Of a DNA stretch of 64,000 nt, positions 53,071 to 61,256 are shown piece after piece. Made by a program: the position numbers and the translations under genes. The stretch's first letter is position 1; every line of letters starts with the position of its first letter. A model generated the notes under the pieces. That model worked only from the letters and a program-made list of their open reading frames with translations, was not told the DNA's origin and ran no database searches. This stretch comes from Pseudosulfitobacter sp. DSM 107133 (GTDB lineage Bacteria; Pseudomonadota; Alphaproteobacteria; Rhodobacterales; Rhodobacteraceae), in contig NZ_CP085159.1 in NCBI RefSeq assembly GCF_022788695.1, positions 1 through 64,000 on the forward strand, written 5' to 3'.

Positions 53071-53359
53071 GCGCAAAGCCAAGGCCAATGAAGAAAGACA
53101 CCACGCCGGAGATCGTCTTGAACTCGCGGATCTTGATATCGTTGTAGGTCGTCCGCGTGCGGGCGGTGACGAGGAGCTTTTCCACGCCATCATCAGAGAC
53201 AACGCGCATGATCCAGACCCCGTAATAGCTGGGGCCTTTCTTATGTGCCGACTCCTGGCACAGGATTTCTGCGCTATAGCCGCTTTCCACGAGCTCGCGG
53301 AACCTGGCTTCCGTAACCACATTTGGTGCTTCGATGTCCCAGTTCATGGCCCGGCTCAC
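52979..53359 (-). CDS. hypothetical protein at the head of the virB operon
   Basis: A 126-residue protein (start [13 protein letters not shown]; the ATG at 53347 is an alternative). It has one possible membrane or buried segment ([20 protein letters not shown]) and [19 protein letters not shown]. No family recognised. Its frame overlaps virB1 if the longer virB1 is used. It is the first gene after the operator palindrome. Confidence 0.55.
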   Translation of the reverse strand: MSRAMNWDIEAPNVVTEARFRELVESGYSAEILCQESAHKKGPSYYGVWIMRVVSDDGVEKLLVTARTRTTYNDIKIREFKTISGVVSFFIGLGFAHVDLPLEAGTSRTHKLAPSDKAPSAKGADN

Positions 53360-53411
53360 GCTTTCTCCAATGGCGCGACCCCAGGCATTCCCACTTGAAG
53401 CCCAGAGTTAC

Positions 53412-53425
53412 GATAGTATACTATC
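53412..53425. promoter_or_regulatory. palindromic operator between the virB operon and the next gene
   Basis: GATAGTATACTATC is a perfect 14-bp palindrome in the 129-bp gap between the first virB-operon gene and a divergent small gene. It is placed like an operator for a repressor of conjugation; the XRE protein encoded at 53934 is a candidate. Confidence 0.6.
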
Positions 53426-53488
53426 AACCGCAAGATGTAATATCGTGCTTTAGCTGTAGTTTGGTCACGCAAACACTAGTCACGGCCA

Positions 53489-53809
53489 GTGTCTGCGATC
53501 AAGGAGATAACAGGTTTGAGAAACCCAAGGTTGACATGCCTGCTCCCATTGCAAGCTATAGTCCTTCTAATCTGCGTTCCCGGGCAGGTTTTGGCGGAAT
53601 CCTGCTTCGCCCCGGCCCGTCCTTTCCTGCCAAGCGATTCGCAGGCGGCGCGGGACTATGCGGACATCATCCGTGGCGATTTCGAAAATTACATCCAGGA
53701 TATCCAAAGCTACTTCCGTTGCCTCGACAGCGAACGCGCCCGCGCTTTCGAGGAAGCGCGCGAAGTCAGCGAGGACTATGGCCGATTTCTGCAATTGGTA
53801 GGGGATTGA
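53489..53809 (+). CDS. small exported protein
   Basis: A 106-residue protein with a Sec-type signal (RLTCLLPLQAIVLLICVPGQ to LAES) and then two cysteines (ESCFAPARP, FRCLDSERA). Probably periplasmic. It is divergent from the virB operon, suggesting joint control, but its function is not recognised. Confidence 0.65.
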   Translation: MSAIKEITGLRNPRLTCLLPLQAIVLLICVPGQVLAESCFAPARPFLPSDSQAARDYADIIRGDFENYIQDIQSYFRCLDSERARAFEEAREVSEDYGRFLQLVGD

Positions 53810-53873
53810 TGGGCAACCTCGGGAGCATCAGACTTGCAGCCCATGGAAACCAGACGCCGATAACACCCTCATA

Positions 53874-53890
53874 TATCTACTTTTTAGATA
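53874..53890. promoter_or_regulatory. inverted repeat before the XRE gene
   Basis: TATCTA-ctttt-TAGATA is a short inverted repeat in an AT-rich patch about 45 bp before the XRE start codon. A possible autoregulatory operator. Confidence 0.4.
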
Positions 53891-53933
53891 ACAGATTTCA
53901 TCCGCTAGCGACGTCACAAAAGGTATGTGACGC

Positions 53934-54191
53934 GTGGCAAAGACAATCAGAAGCAAAGGGCAAGTGGCACTCTGCCAGGCGTTGGTCGACGCGCGCATCA
54001 AAGCGGGCCTCGGCCAGAAAGACTTGGCGGACAGGCTCAAGTGCCATCAATCTCTCGTGGCACGCATTGAGAGCGGCGAACGCCGGATCGACGTCGTCGA
54101 ACTGGTCGTTCTGGCGCGCGCCATCGGCTTTGACCCGTTCGAGGTTCTGGCGATCGTTGAAGCCGCCACGGAGCCCGACCACAGGATTTGA
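53934..54191 (+). CDS. XRE-family HTH regulator
   Basis: An 85-residue protein that is essentially one HTH domain (ARIKAGLGQKDLADRLKCHQ, SLVARIESGERRIDVVEL). Typical of plasmid transfer or addiction regulators. It may bind the palindrome in the virB promoter or its own upstream repeat. Confidence 0.88.
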   Translation: MAKTIRSKGQVALCQALVDARIKAGLGQKDLADRLKCHQSLVARIESGERRIDVVELVVLARAIGFDPFEVLAIVEAATEPDHRI

Positions 54192-54360
54192 AGCCAATGA
54201 ATTGTTGAGAACGCGGGAACCCATTTTCCCGGTCTGATGATCATTCCCTCCTCGAGGACCAGTTAGCCAACATTAACGAAGCCCGGCGCGCGGTCGTAGT
54301 GAACGCTCTGCAAACCCACGCCGCAATTCGCAGCGCCACAGTGCAGGAAGTCAGTAAACA

Positions 54361-54570
54361 GTGAACGAAGATAAGGGTGAGGGCGTCGCGATCGCCAATC
54401 TGATCGGGACCGATGGGTGCAGTGTTGTTGGTTGGGTTTATCGCTGGAGGACAGGATCACATGCGGTGATGTGGGACGTCCAAGGGCCCCGGCCGGTATC
54501 GGAAACCCGGCCGGATATAAGTGACGAACAGAAGCAAGAAATCGACTTCGATGCACTCATGCGGATTTGA
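54361..54570 (+). CDS. possible small hypothetical protein
   Basis: A 69-residue open frame from GTG 54361 with AGGAAG upstream. The segment VVGWVYRWRTGSHAVMWDVQ and the acidic end ISDEQKQEIDFDALM look like a real small protein, but I do not know the family. Isolated gene between non-coding stretches. Confidence 0.45.
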   Translation: MNEDKGEGVAIANLIGTDGCSVVGWVYRWRTGSHAVMWDVQGPRPVSETRPDISDEQKQEIDFDALMRI

Positions 54571-54913
54571 AAAAGTGACAGTGGATAGGCTTCTCAGGCA
54601 GCCGCCATTTCATATTGATGGAAAGGGTCTGCGAGCGTACCGGTCATTGGAGAAGATGGCAGCGAAGGTCTCGAAGGAGCCCATACCGGAAGTGCTCCTG
54701 CGCAAACGCTCGCAAGTGCAGCAATTCGGACGCCAAAATTGTTAGCTGCGCCGCAGAGAGAAAAGCAGCCATTCGTTGTAGGTGCAGCGAAATCACGATG
54801 GGCTACGACCGAGTTGTGGGACAAACTGACCTTTGATCTGGATTATTGATTGAAACCGACATTCCGGTCGCTGCGTGGCGGGATGCTCATCCTGGGAAAA
54901 GCAGTCTACTGTC
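54571..54913. repeat. non-coding stretch with degenerate repeat
   Basis: 343 bp without a supported gene. A segment around 54660-54705 (GCAGCGAAGGTCTCGAAGGA...) is similar to 57657-57690 (GCAGCGAAGGTGTCAAAAGA...), and both carry the CAGCGAAGGT core also seen at 28555. A dispersed degenerate repeat, not a gene. Confidence 0.5.
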
Positions 54914-55975
54914 ATGACCGCCTCAACATATACAGACGCACCGTCGCTGTCCCGCACTCTCCAAGGGATCACCTGTGTGCTTGCGGGCATGGTGCTGTTT
55001 GTCGGGCAGGACGTTCTAATGAAGGGTATGTTGACACATTACCCGGTGTGGATGCTGATCTTCAGCCGCTCCATCGTCGCTTTGATGACCTTGCTGCCGC
55101 TGGTCCTGTGGCTAGGTGCGCCGCATCGTATTTTAACCCCTCTTTGGCCTTGGTATCTAGCACGTGCCATGCTCTTTGCTTCAGGCTTCGCGATGTTCTA
55201 TACCGCCTTCCCTTTTATGGGCCTTGCCGAGGTCACGACACTGTTCTTCGCCGCACCCCTGATGACTGCGACTTTGGCAGCGCTGTTTCTGCAGGAGAAG
55301 GTTGGAGCGCACCGCATTGCCGCGCTGCTGGTAGGGTTTGCAGGCGTTGTCATCGCGATGAACCCCACAGGCGGAAATTTTGGCTGGATTTCGGTTCTTC
55401 CGCTTTTTTGCGCACTTACCTATGCAATCAGCCAAATCATTGTGCGAAAGATCGGAGAGCAGGACACATCGCTCGTCATCGGGCTATACACGATCTCGTT
55501 CTCGGGTTTTGTAATCGTTCCGATGGGATTTGTGGTTACGCAAATGATTGTGGTCTCGCCAGAACTAAACCATTTGCGCATGAGTTGGCCGGTGCCAAAT
55601 GTCAAGGGCATCGCTATGCTGGCTTTACTGGGGGCAATCGGAACGGTGGCCTATACATTGGTCTCGCGTGCATATCAGATCGCCAGCGCGAGTGTGATCG
55701 CACCATTCGACTATAGTTACCTGCCGTTGGCAGCCATCCTCGCATACCTGCTGTGGGGGGAAATCCCACCCCATACGACCTTCATTGGCATGGTACTGAT
55801 CATAGTGAGCGGCATGTACACAGCCTATCGTGAACTTCGGGTCAATCGCTCCGCAGACGACAACCCACCCACGGCTCAGACGGTTTTCACCCCAGGCGCG
55901 CCTTCTGTGGTATTGGCGGACGCGTTAGATGCTGAGGCCATGGAACTGGATGAGTTTGACAAGAAGTTACCTTAA
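54914..55975 (+). CDS. EamA-family (DMT) transporter
   Basis: A 353-residue drug/metabolite transporter with about ten hydrophobic segments in two EamA repeats (for example ITCVLAGMVLFVGQDVLM, VTTLFFAAPLMTATLAALFL, IAALLVGFAGVVIAMNPTGG and VAYTLVSRAYQIASASVIAP, MVLIIVSGMYTAYREL). The start at ATG 54914 is chosen for its fit to the first segment. The C-terminal 45 residues are an acidic tail absent in many relatives. Substrate unknown. Confidence 0.88.
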   Translation: MTASTYTDAPSLSRTLQGITCVLAGMVLFVGQDVLMKGMLTHYPVWMLIFSRSIVALMTLLPLVLWLGAPHRILTPLWPWYLARAMLFASGFAMFYTAFPFMGLAEVTTLFFAAPLMTATLAALFLQEKVGAHRIAALLVGFAGVVIAMNPTGGNFGWISVLPLFCALTYAISQIIVRKIGEQDTSLVIGLYTISFSGFVIVPMGFVVTQMIVVSPELNHLRMSWPVPNVKGIAMLALLGAIGTVAYTLVSRAYQIASASVIAPFDYSYLPLAAILAYLLWGEIPPHTTFIGMVLIIVSGMYTAYRELRVNRSADDNPPTAQTVFTPGAPSVVLADALDAEAMELDEFDKKLP

Positions 55976-56165
55976 TCTGCCAGCAGCCTCGGCTGATACT
56001 GGTTGAACGAGGATACTGCCGAAAACGCGGCTCAACGCTCGAAAACTAGAATTAGGAAGAACACCGTTTTTGCGACGTGCAGTTGCATACGCAAAAGTTA
56101 TCTTGACAACTGACGGGCTCGTGTAATTCTCAGAAAGTTCTGTCTAAGAAGGTTATGAAAATCAC
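55976..56165. other. intergenic region before rpsU
   Basis: 190 bp with no gene. A TTGACA element at 56103-56108 with weak TAATTC 15 bp downstream may serve the rpsU gene. The spacing is short, so the promoter call is tentative. Confidence 0.3.
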
Positions 56166-56366
56166 ATGCAAGTAAGTGTTCGCGACAACAATATTGACCA
56201 AGCTCTTCGAGTGTTGAAGAAAAAACTACAACGCGAAGGTGTATTCCGCGAAATGAAGCTGAAGGAACACTTCGAAAAACCTTCCGAGAAAAGGCTGCGG
56301 GAAAAAGGCGAAGCAATCCGCCGCGCCCGAAAACTTGCGCGAAAAAAACTGGAACGCGAAGGGTAG
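56166..56366 (+). CDS. rpsU: ribosomal protein bS21
   Basis: A 66-residue bS21: [40 protein letters not shown], and the basic tail [16 protein letters not shown]. The protein helps initiation and mRNA binding on the 30S subunit. A complete copy outside any ribosomal context, so probably an extra one. It differs at several positions from the usual alphaproteobacterial form, as an accessory copy might. Confidence 0.92.
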   Translation: MQVSVRDNNIDQALRVLKKKLQREGVFREMKLKEHFEKPSEKRLREKGEAIRRARKLARKKLEREG

Positions 56367-56514
56367 CTACACGTCCCTTTGGCTAAAATCACGCAATAGC
56401 AACACATACAGCGGAACCCCAAGTGCAACAATCATCACGCGCAAGTGGATCTGATCACTGATGCAACGCACCGACCCACGGCAGATCCATCAGGAATAGG
56501 TTGTTCCCAATCCC

Positions 56515-57432
56515 CTAAGGTAACGTGATCGGCGGCGGCCTACGTCGCTTGCCTGACAGAGCGTTTCCGGCGATCGCCGCAAGCAAAACTGCGCCGCCTG
56601 TCAGTGTGTTTAGCGTGGCGGTTTCGCCGATGAACAACCAGACCCATAACGGGCCAAGCAGAACCTCAGCCAGTGACAACAGCGCAAGCTCCGCTGCAGG
56701 AAGGCTGCGAGACCCCAGTGTATACAGGATCAACCCTGCGCCGACCTGAAACACCCCCATGCCCATGGCAATGCCGCCATCCCGGACCGACAACACCAGG
56801 GACAAATCCAAAAACAGGCATATGCCTGACGTCACGATGATGCCGAACAATCCGGACAGAAACACCGACGGCAGCATTTCACCCGATTTCCCCCACCGCA
56901 GCGACACAGTGAAGACCGCAAATCCAAAGGCGGACCCCAAGGCCGCCAGACTGCCCTTCAAGGCAACGCCTCCAGATTTATCTGCGACCATGATCGCGAT
57001 ACCGGCAATGGCAACGGCTATGGCCACCCAGGTGGCAGGGCGTACACGTTCACGCAAGACGATCCACCCCAGAACTGCCGCCATGAAAGGCGCCGTAGCA
57101 AAAAGCAGCATGGCATTTGCCACGGATGTCGCCTGAATCGCATATATCCCGCCGGAATAGGCAGCCACCAGCGACAGCCCCGCAATCGCCGCTGGAAAGC
57201 CAGTGCGGCGAATCTGGGCAAAGGGGCTTTCTCCGGACCGCATGCGAATAAAAACGTAGAGCAGAACTGACAGGCTGGCCGAACGGTAAAGCAATATCTG
57301 CCACACAACCGCGTCTTCGATCAGCCGTATTCCAAGCCCGACGGTCGACCAAAGCACGCCAGCGGCAAAGACAAACAGGACACCAAACCGATGCCCGTCC
57401 GTGCTGTTTGACGGTTGACTCATGACAGTCAT
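56515..57432 (-). CDS. EamA-family (DMT) transporter
   Basis: A 305-residue transporter with ten hydrophobic segments in two repeats (FGVLFVFAAGVLWSTVGLGI, SGGIYAIQATSVANAMLLFA, LGWIVLRERVRPATWVAIAV; GMGVFQVGAGLILYTLGSRS). The ATG at 57432 follows CGGAGACCAA. Unrelated in detail to the transporter at 54.9 kb. Substrate unknown. Confidence 0.88.
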   Translation of the reverse strand: MTVMSQPSNSTDGHRFGVLFVFAAGVLWSTVGLGIRLIEDAVVWQILLYRSASLSVLLYVFIRMRSGESPFAQIRRTGFPAAIAGLSLVAAYSGGIYAIQATSVANAMLLFATAPFMAAVLGWIVLRERVRPATWVAIAVAIAGIAIMVADKSGGVALKGSLAALGSAFGFAVFTVSLRWGKSGEMLPSVFLSGLFGIIVTSGICLFLDLSLVLSVRDGGIAMGMGVFQVGAGLILYTLGSRSLPAAELALLSLAEVLLGPLWVWLFIGETATLNTLTGGAVLLAAIAGNALSGKRRRPPPITLP

Positions 57433-57884
57433 TTGGTCTCCGAAACACATTTCTGTCTCATTGCTAGCGATATGGCTGTCGCATTAGCCTTCCTTTTGCG
57501 ACACCGAAACTGTTCGTGGTACATAGATGCCAAGGAATGGCCTCTGACCAGCACCTTCTGCCAACGCCGCGAATTGGTACTTCGTCCCGCACTATGTAAG
57601 TTCACGCACGGCGCAGCGAAGGTCGGTCCATCCTGAACCAGCCGTTGGCGATCTGCGCAGCGAAGGTGTCAAAAGAGCCAGTTCCGGACATGTCCAGCCT
57701 TTATGCATTGGGTCAGTCCAACTTCGGGACTCTGAAACGGTTGTCTACTCTCAACCTGCGACCCAATATCAATGATATCAAATGCGCAATTCGCAAATGG
57801 CGCGGGTCCGCAACAAGGAAATCCGAATGCTCCCGGGGCTTGTTCGGAGCTATCTGCTTCAGAAAGCCTTCGCGGCATAGCTTC
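57433..57884. repeat. non-coding stretch with dispersed repeat, copy 2
   Basis: 452 bp without a supported gene. The 20-mer CGCACGGCGCAGCGAAGGTC is at 57605-57624, identical to 28547-28566, and CAGCGAAGGT recurs at 57659. The spread and decay suggest an old miniature repeat family. Confidence 0.55.
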
Positions 57885-58298
57885 CTATCCGGGCATCGCC
57901 TGGGACTTAGGCAGGGTCGGATCCATAACGTCCCAAGGCTGTGCACTTTTGACAAAGATATCGCGACTTGGGGTGTACCAACTCGGATCGTCCAGACTGC
58001 CGGCATAGATCACGATCGCACCCTCGCCAGCGCCATTGATCAGAAACAAGGGCGAGCCGCATGTCGCACAGAACCCTCGGCGCATGGCATGTCCGCGATC
58101 AGCGGGGCGGTCGAACCAGCTTGGCTCGCCCGTTTCAATCGTAAAGTCGGATTGTTTGACCAGAACCGCCGGGAAATAAGCGCCCCCTGTTGCTTGCTGG
58201 CAATGGCGGCAATGGCAGTTGCCCATGTATCGCGCAGGACCTGTTGAGCGGTAGCGGATTGCACCGCAGGCACAGCCGCCTGTAAAGCTATCTGTCAT
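57885..58298 (-). CDS. GFA-family zinc protein
   Basis: A 137-residue GFA (glutathione-dependent formaldehyde-activating enzyme family) protein. Zinc-binding cysteines are visible in GGCACGAIRY, NCHCRHCQQATGG and FCATCGSPLF. The family fold is certain; the enzymatic role of most members is not proven. Confidence 0.9.
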   Translation of the reverse strand: MTDSFTGGCACGAIRYRSTGPARYMGNCHCRHCQQATGGAYFPAVLVKQSDFTIETGEPSWFDRPADRGHAMRRGFCATCGSPLFLINGAGEGAIVIYAGSLDDPSWYTPSRDIFVKSAQPWDVMDPTLPKSQAMPG

Positions 58299-58334
58299 CG
58301 TTACTCCTTGCTGCGCTGGCCATTGTTTCTCGCA

Positions 58335-59249
58335 TCAGAGTGACGCTGCCACCGTGATTGTGATCAAAGACCCTATCGACGAATAGAGAATAGCGCGTGC
58401 GATGGCGTCAACCCGCACACCATAGTTTAGCGCGAGCATGAAGCACATGGCCCCGCAGGGGGCGGCGGCCACCATCATGGCTGGGTTGCGTACCTCGGGC
58501 GTCAGTTGCAACACCCCGGCAAAGATGGCCCAGGCCAGCAATGGGTGAACCACCAGCTTCACACCCGCAATGGCCACTGGCAACATGGCGCGCGCGCCGC
58601 TGGCCTTCTGGCTCAGAATAACGCCAAGCGCGAACAACAGCACAGGCGAGGCTGTTGCGCCCAAGAAATCCGCGAAGATATCAAAGCCTGTGGGTACCGA
58701 GACGCCCAACAGTCCGATCACTAGGCCAAGTACCATGGCAACCAGCGGTGGATTTCGCGCGATCTTTCCCAACGTGTGCCCAAGAGAGGCCCCCTTGGTG
58801 GACAGAACGTCCATCAGGATCAAAGAACAGCTGAAAATCAGGATTCCGTCCATGGAAATGATCGCGACAATCGGCGTTGCGGCGGTCTCTCCGAATAGGG
58901 TGACCGCAATCGGTAGAACGAAGAGGATGTGGTTGGTCAGGGCGATGGCCAGACCTAGAAGGGCGGCCTCCATAACATCGGTCTTGAAGACCAGCCGAGC
59001 GATCAGAAATCCGACCGCATACATCACCATTTCGGTGACGAAATACCCACCCAGCATGGCAAAGTCGAACTCTGCCAATGGGGCATTGGCCAGCAATTGA
59101 AACCCCAGTGCGGGCATTGCGACAAACATCACAAATTTGTTCAGGGCCATCGCCATGTTGAAATCGAAAGTGCCGCGTAGGCCAAACACGTAGCCAAGCG
59201 CGCCAATCCCAAACACCGGCAGCACGCCGTTCAGCAATTGGTCGAGCAT
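58335..59249 (-). CDS. AEC-family transporter
   Basis: A 304-residue auxin-efflux-carrier-family protein with ten hydrophobic segments: LLNGVLPVFGIGALGYVFGL, FVMFVAMPALGFQLLANAP, LLGLAIALTNHILFVLPIA, FGETAATPIVAIISMDGILI. Family members move organic acids such as malonate. The ATG at 59249 is used. It is downstream of the SDR and GST genes on the same strand with a 64-bp gap and likely shares their operon. Confidence 0.88.
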   Translation of the reverse strand: MLDQLLNGVLPVFGIGALGYVFGLRGTFDFNMAMALNKFVMFVAMPALGFQLLANAPLAEFDFAMLGGYFVTEMVMYAVGFLIARLVFKTDVMEAALLGLAIALTNHILFVLPIAVTLFGETAATPIVAIISMDGILIFSCSLILMDVLSTKGASLGHTLGKIARNPPLVAMVLGLVIGLLGVSVPTGFDIFADFLGATASPVLLFALGVILSQKASGARAMLPVAIAGVKLVVHPLLAWAIFAGVLQLTPEVRNPAMMVAAAPCGAMCFMLALNYGVRVDAIARAILYSSIGSLITITVAASL

Positions 59250-59313
59250 GGCGTCTCTTTCTGCTTGTCTGTTGGAGGACCGGCCTGTCTGGAACCGTGC
59301 AGGCTGTCGGCTG

Positions 59314-60051
59314 TCACCATGTTTCGGCGAAGGGGCGGATATCCATCTCGTGGGTCCAGCCGTCGCGCGTTTGGTGGTGCAGGGTCCAATAGGCTTCGGC
59401 AATGCTGTCTGGGTTCATTAGCGTGTCCGGGGGCAGGGTATCGGGATCTTTGCCCGATTGTCGGACCCGGTCGCGCACAAATGCGGTGTCGACGCCCGCA
59501 TCAATGACCAAGTGCGCGACATGGATGTTTTTGGGGCCCAACTCGCGCGCCATGGATTGGGCAAGTCCCCGCAGCGCGAATTTGCCTGAGGCGAACGCGG
59601 CATATCCCGCACTGCCGCGCACGGAGGCCGTTGCCCCGGTGAAAAAGATCGAGCCTTTCTGCCGTTCCACCATGTATTTTGCAGCTTCACGCCCCGAAAG
59701 AAACGCAGCGTAGGCACACATTTCCCAAACTTTGCGAAAGACACGTTCGGTTGTGTCTAGAATGGGAAACCGCACATTGCCGCCGACATTGAAAATGCAG
59801 ATCTCTATCGGCCCGATCTCAGCCTCGACATGCGCGAACATCTCGGTCGTGGTTTCTTCCTTGCGGGCATCCCAGCTGAACCCTTGGGCGCTGCCGCCCG
59901 CGGCCTCAATTTCGGCGACCAGGGGGGCAAACATTTCCCCCCGTCGGCGACCCATCACAACATGAAACCCACCTTTGGCAAAACGCCTGGCAATGGCAGC
60001 ACCGATGTAGTCTCCGGCACCGATGATCAGACAGATGGGCTTTGCGGTCAT
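59314..60051 (-). CDS. SDR-family oxidoreductase (atypical active site)
   Basis: A 245-residue short-chain dehydrogenase/reductase-fold protein. The cofactor loop reads IIGAGDYIGAAIA and IFNVGGNVRF covers the NNAG-like position. The active-site region GYAAFASGKFALRGLAQSMA has Phe where the YxxxK tyrosine is normally found relative to the lysine, with a Tyr three residues earlier. The Ser is in FFTGATASVRG. It may have altered or no classical dehydrogenase activity. Confidence 0.85.
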   Translation of the reverse strand: MTAKPICLIIGAGDYIGAAIARRFAKGGFHVVMGRRRGEMFAPLVAEIEAAGGSAQGFSWDARKEETTTEMFAHVEAEIGPIEICIFNVGGNVRFPILDTTERVFRKVWEMCAYAAFLSGREAAKYMVERQKGSIFFTGATASVRGSAGYAAFASGKFALRGLAQSMARELGPKNIHVAHLVIDAGVDTAFVRDRVRQSGKDPDTLPPDTLMNPDSIAEAYWTLHHQTRDGWTHEMDIRPFAETW

Positions 60052-60060
60052 ATCGTTACT

Positions 60061-60663
60061 CTATGCTGCTTCTGCCGTCTGGAAGGCGGAGCGGGCCTCT
60101 AGTCGATCCGCGTAGGCTAAGAGGTTCGGCAGGTTTTCGAACGCCGCACCAAGGCGACGCGACATGACGACTGCGTGTCCGGTGATGGTATCCGCAATCG
60201 TGAAATCCCCGGCGAGAAAGTCACGCCCTTCCATATGATGCTCGACCGCCGCGAGCGTGCGGTTCAAAAGCTTGAGCGCGCGCGCGGCGATCTCATCATT
60301 GCGCCGTTCGGGGGGAAGCAGGATGGTTTCGACCACATAGTTGTTGATCGGTGGCATGATCATGCCCTCGGCATAGTGCAGCCATTGCAGGTATTCGGCA
60401 AAGTTCTGGGCGTCAGGTGCAGCAGCCAAGTTGGGTGCATATTTGGCCGCCAGATACTGTGCAATTGCGGTGCTTTCGCTGATCGTGATATCGCCATCAA
60501 CCAGTGTGGGCACCCGGCCATTAGGATTGATCGCCGTGTAGTCCGGACCGCGCATTTCTTTCTGGCCCAATGTGAATTTCACCAGCTCATAAGGCTGACC
60601 CATTTCTTCGAGCAGCCAAACCGTGCGCACGGCGCGTGACTGGGGGGCAAAGTAGACTTTCAT
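60061..60663 (-). CDS. glutathione S-transferase
   Basis: A 200-residue GST. N-terminal thioredoxin-like domain: MKVYFAPQSRAVRTVWLLEE, then NPNGRVPTLVDGDITISEST (the cis-Pro and the GSH-binding SES/T). The C-terminal helical domain runs from about residue 85. The cluster with SDR, AEC and a divergent HxlR regulator suggests detoxification or breakdown of an electrophilic or aromatic compound. First gene of its operon. Confidence 0.9.
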   Translation of the reverse strand: MKVYFAPQSRAVRTVWLLEEMGQPYELVKFTLGQKEMRGPDYTAINPNGRVPTLVDGDITISESTAIAQYLAAKYAPNLAAAPDAQNFAEYLQWLHYAEGMIMPPINNYVVETILLPPERRNDEIAARALKLLNRTLAAVEHHMEGRDFLAGDFTIADTITGHAVVMSRRLGAAFENLPNLLAYADRLEARSAFQTAEAA

Positions 60664-60713
60664 TTGAGGCCTCTCGAATATGCGACGGGACTTGTTGACA
60701 AGCAGGAGACTTC

Positions 60714-60726
60714 AACTTTAGAAGTT
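60714..60726. promoter_or_regulatory. operator-like inverted repeat between gst and hxlR
   Basis: AACTT-tag-AAGTT lies in the 92-bp gap between the two divergent genes. HxlR regulators bind short inverted repeats in such gaps. TTGACA on the + strand at 60695-60700 lies just before it. Confidence 0.5.
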
Positions 60727-60755
60727 AGTCAATTTAAAAAAAGAAGTGACTGTTG

Positions 60756-61235
60756 ATGAGCCGCTCTGACCTTCCGTCGCACACCTGCACCATCGCGCGC
60801 GCCGTTGCACAAGTCGGCGATGAATGGACGCTTCTGATTGTGCGGGAAATGTTCCTTGGGACCCGACGCTTTGACGATTTCCTGCGCCTCACAGGCATGT
60901 CGTCTCACCTTTTGGCGCAACGTCTAAAGAAGCTGGAAGCGGAAGGGGTGATCCGCCGCGCGCCATATTCAGAACGCCCGCCACGGCACGAATACCGCCT
61001 GACGGAAAAGGGGCGCGACCTGTGGGCGGTGATCATCGCGTTAAAGCAATGGGGCGATCGCTGGTTGGGCACGGATGACACCCCTGTGCAGATCACGCAC
61101 AAGGCTTGCGGCAAGGTTGTCAGGCCCCACATGACCTGCCCAGATTGCGGCGAGCGCATAGAGGCCCACGACGCCGAAGCTCAGCTTTCGCACACTTTTG
61201 AATTGGAACGACAGGCCGCAAGGCGTGCGCCGTGA
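60756..61235 (+). CDS. HxlR-family transcriptional regulator
   Basis: A 159-residue winged-helix regulator: CTIARAVAQVGDEWTLLIVR, RFDDFLRLTGMSSHLLAQRL and KLEAEGVIRRAPY are the HxlR hallmarks. The C-terminal end has a CxxC-type site (MTCPDCGERIE) and a second Cys in THKACGKVV, which could bind metal or sense oxidants. The ATG at 60756 is preferred to TTG 60753. It likely controls the divergent GST operon and perhaps the ECH-MFS genes after it. Confidence 0.9.
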   Translation: MSRSDLPSHTCTIARAVAQVGDEWTLLIVREMFLGTRRFDDFLRLTGMSSHLLAQRLKKLEAEGVIRRAPYSERPPRHEYRLTEKGRDLWAVIIALKQWGDRWLGTDDTPVQITHKACGKVVRPHMTCPDCGERIEAHDAEAQLSHTFELERQAARRAP

Positions 61236-61256
61236 CATCTATCTGAGGCAGAAACT

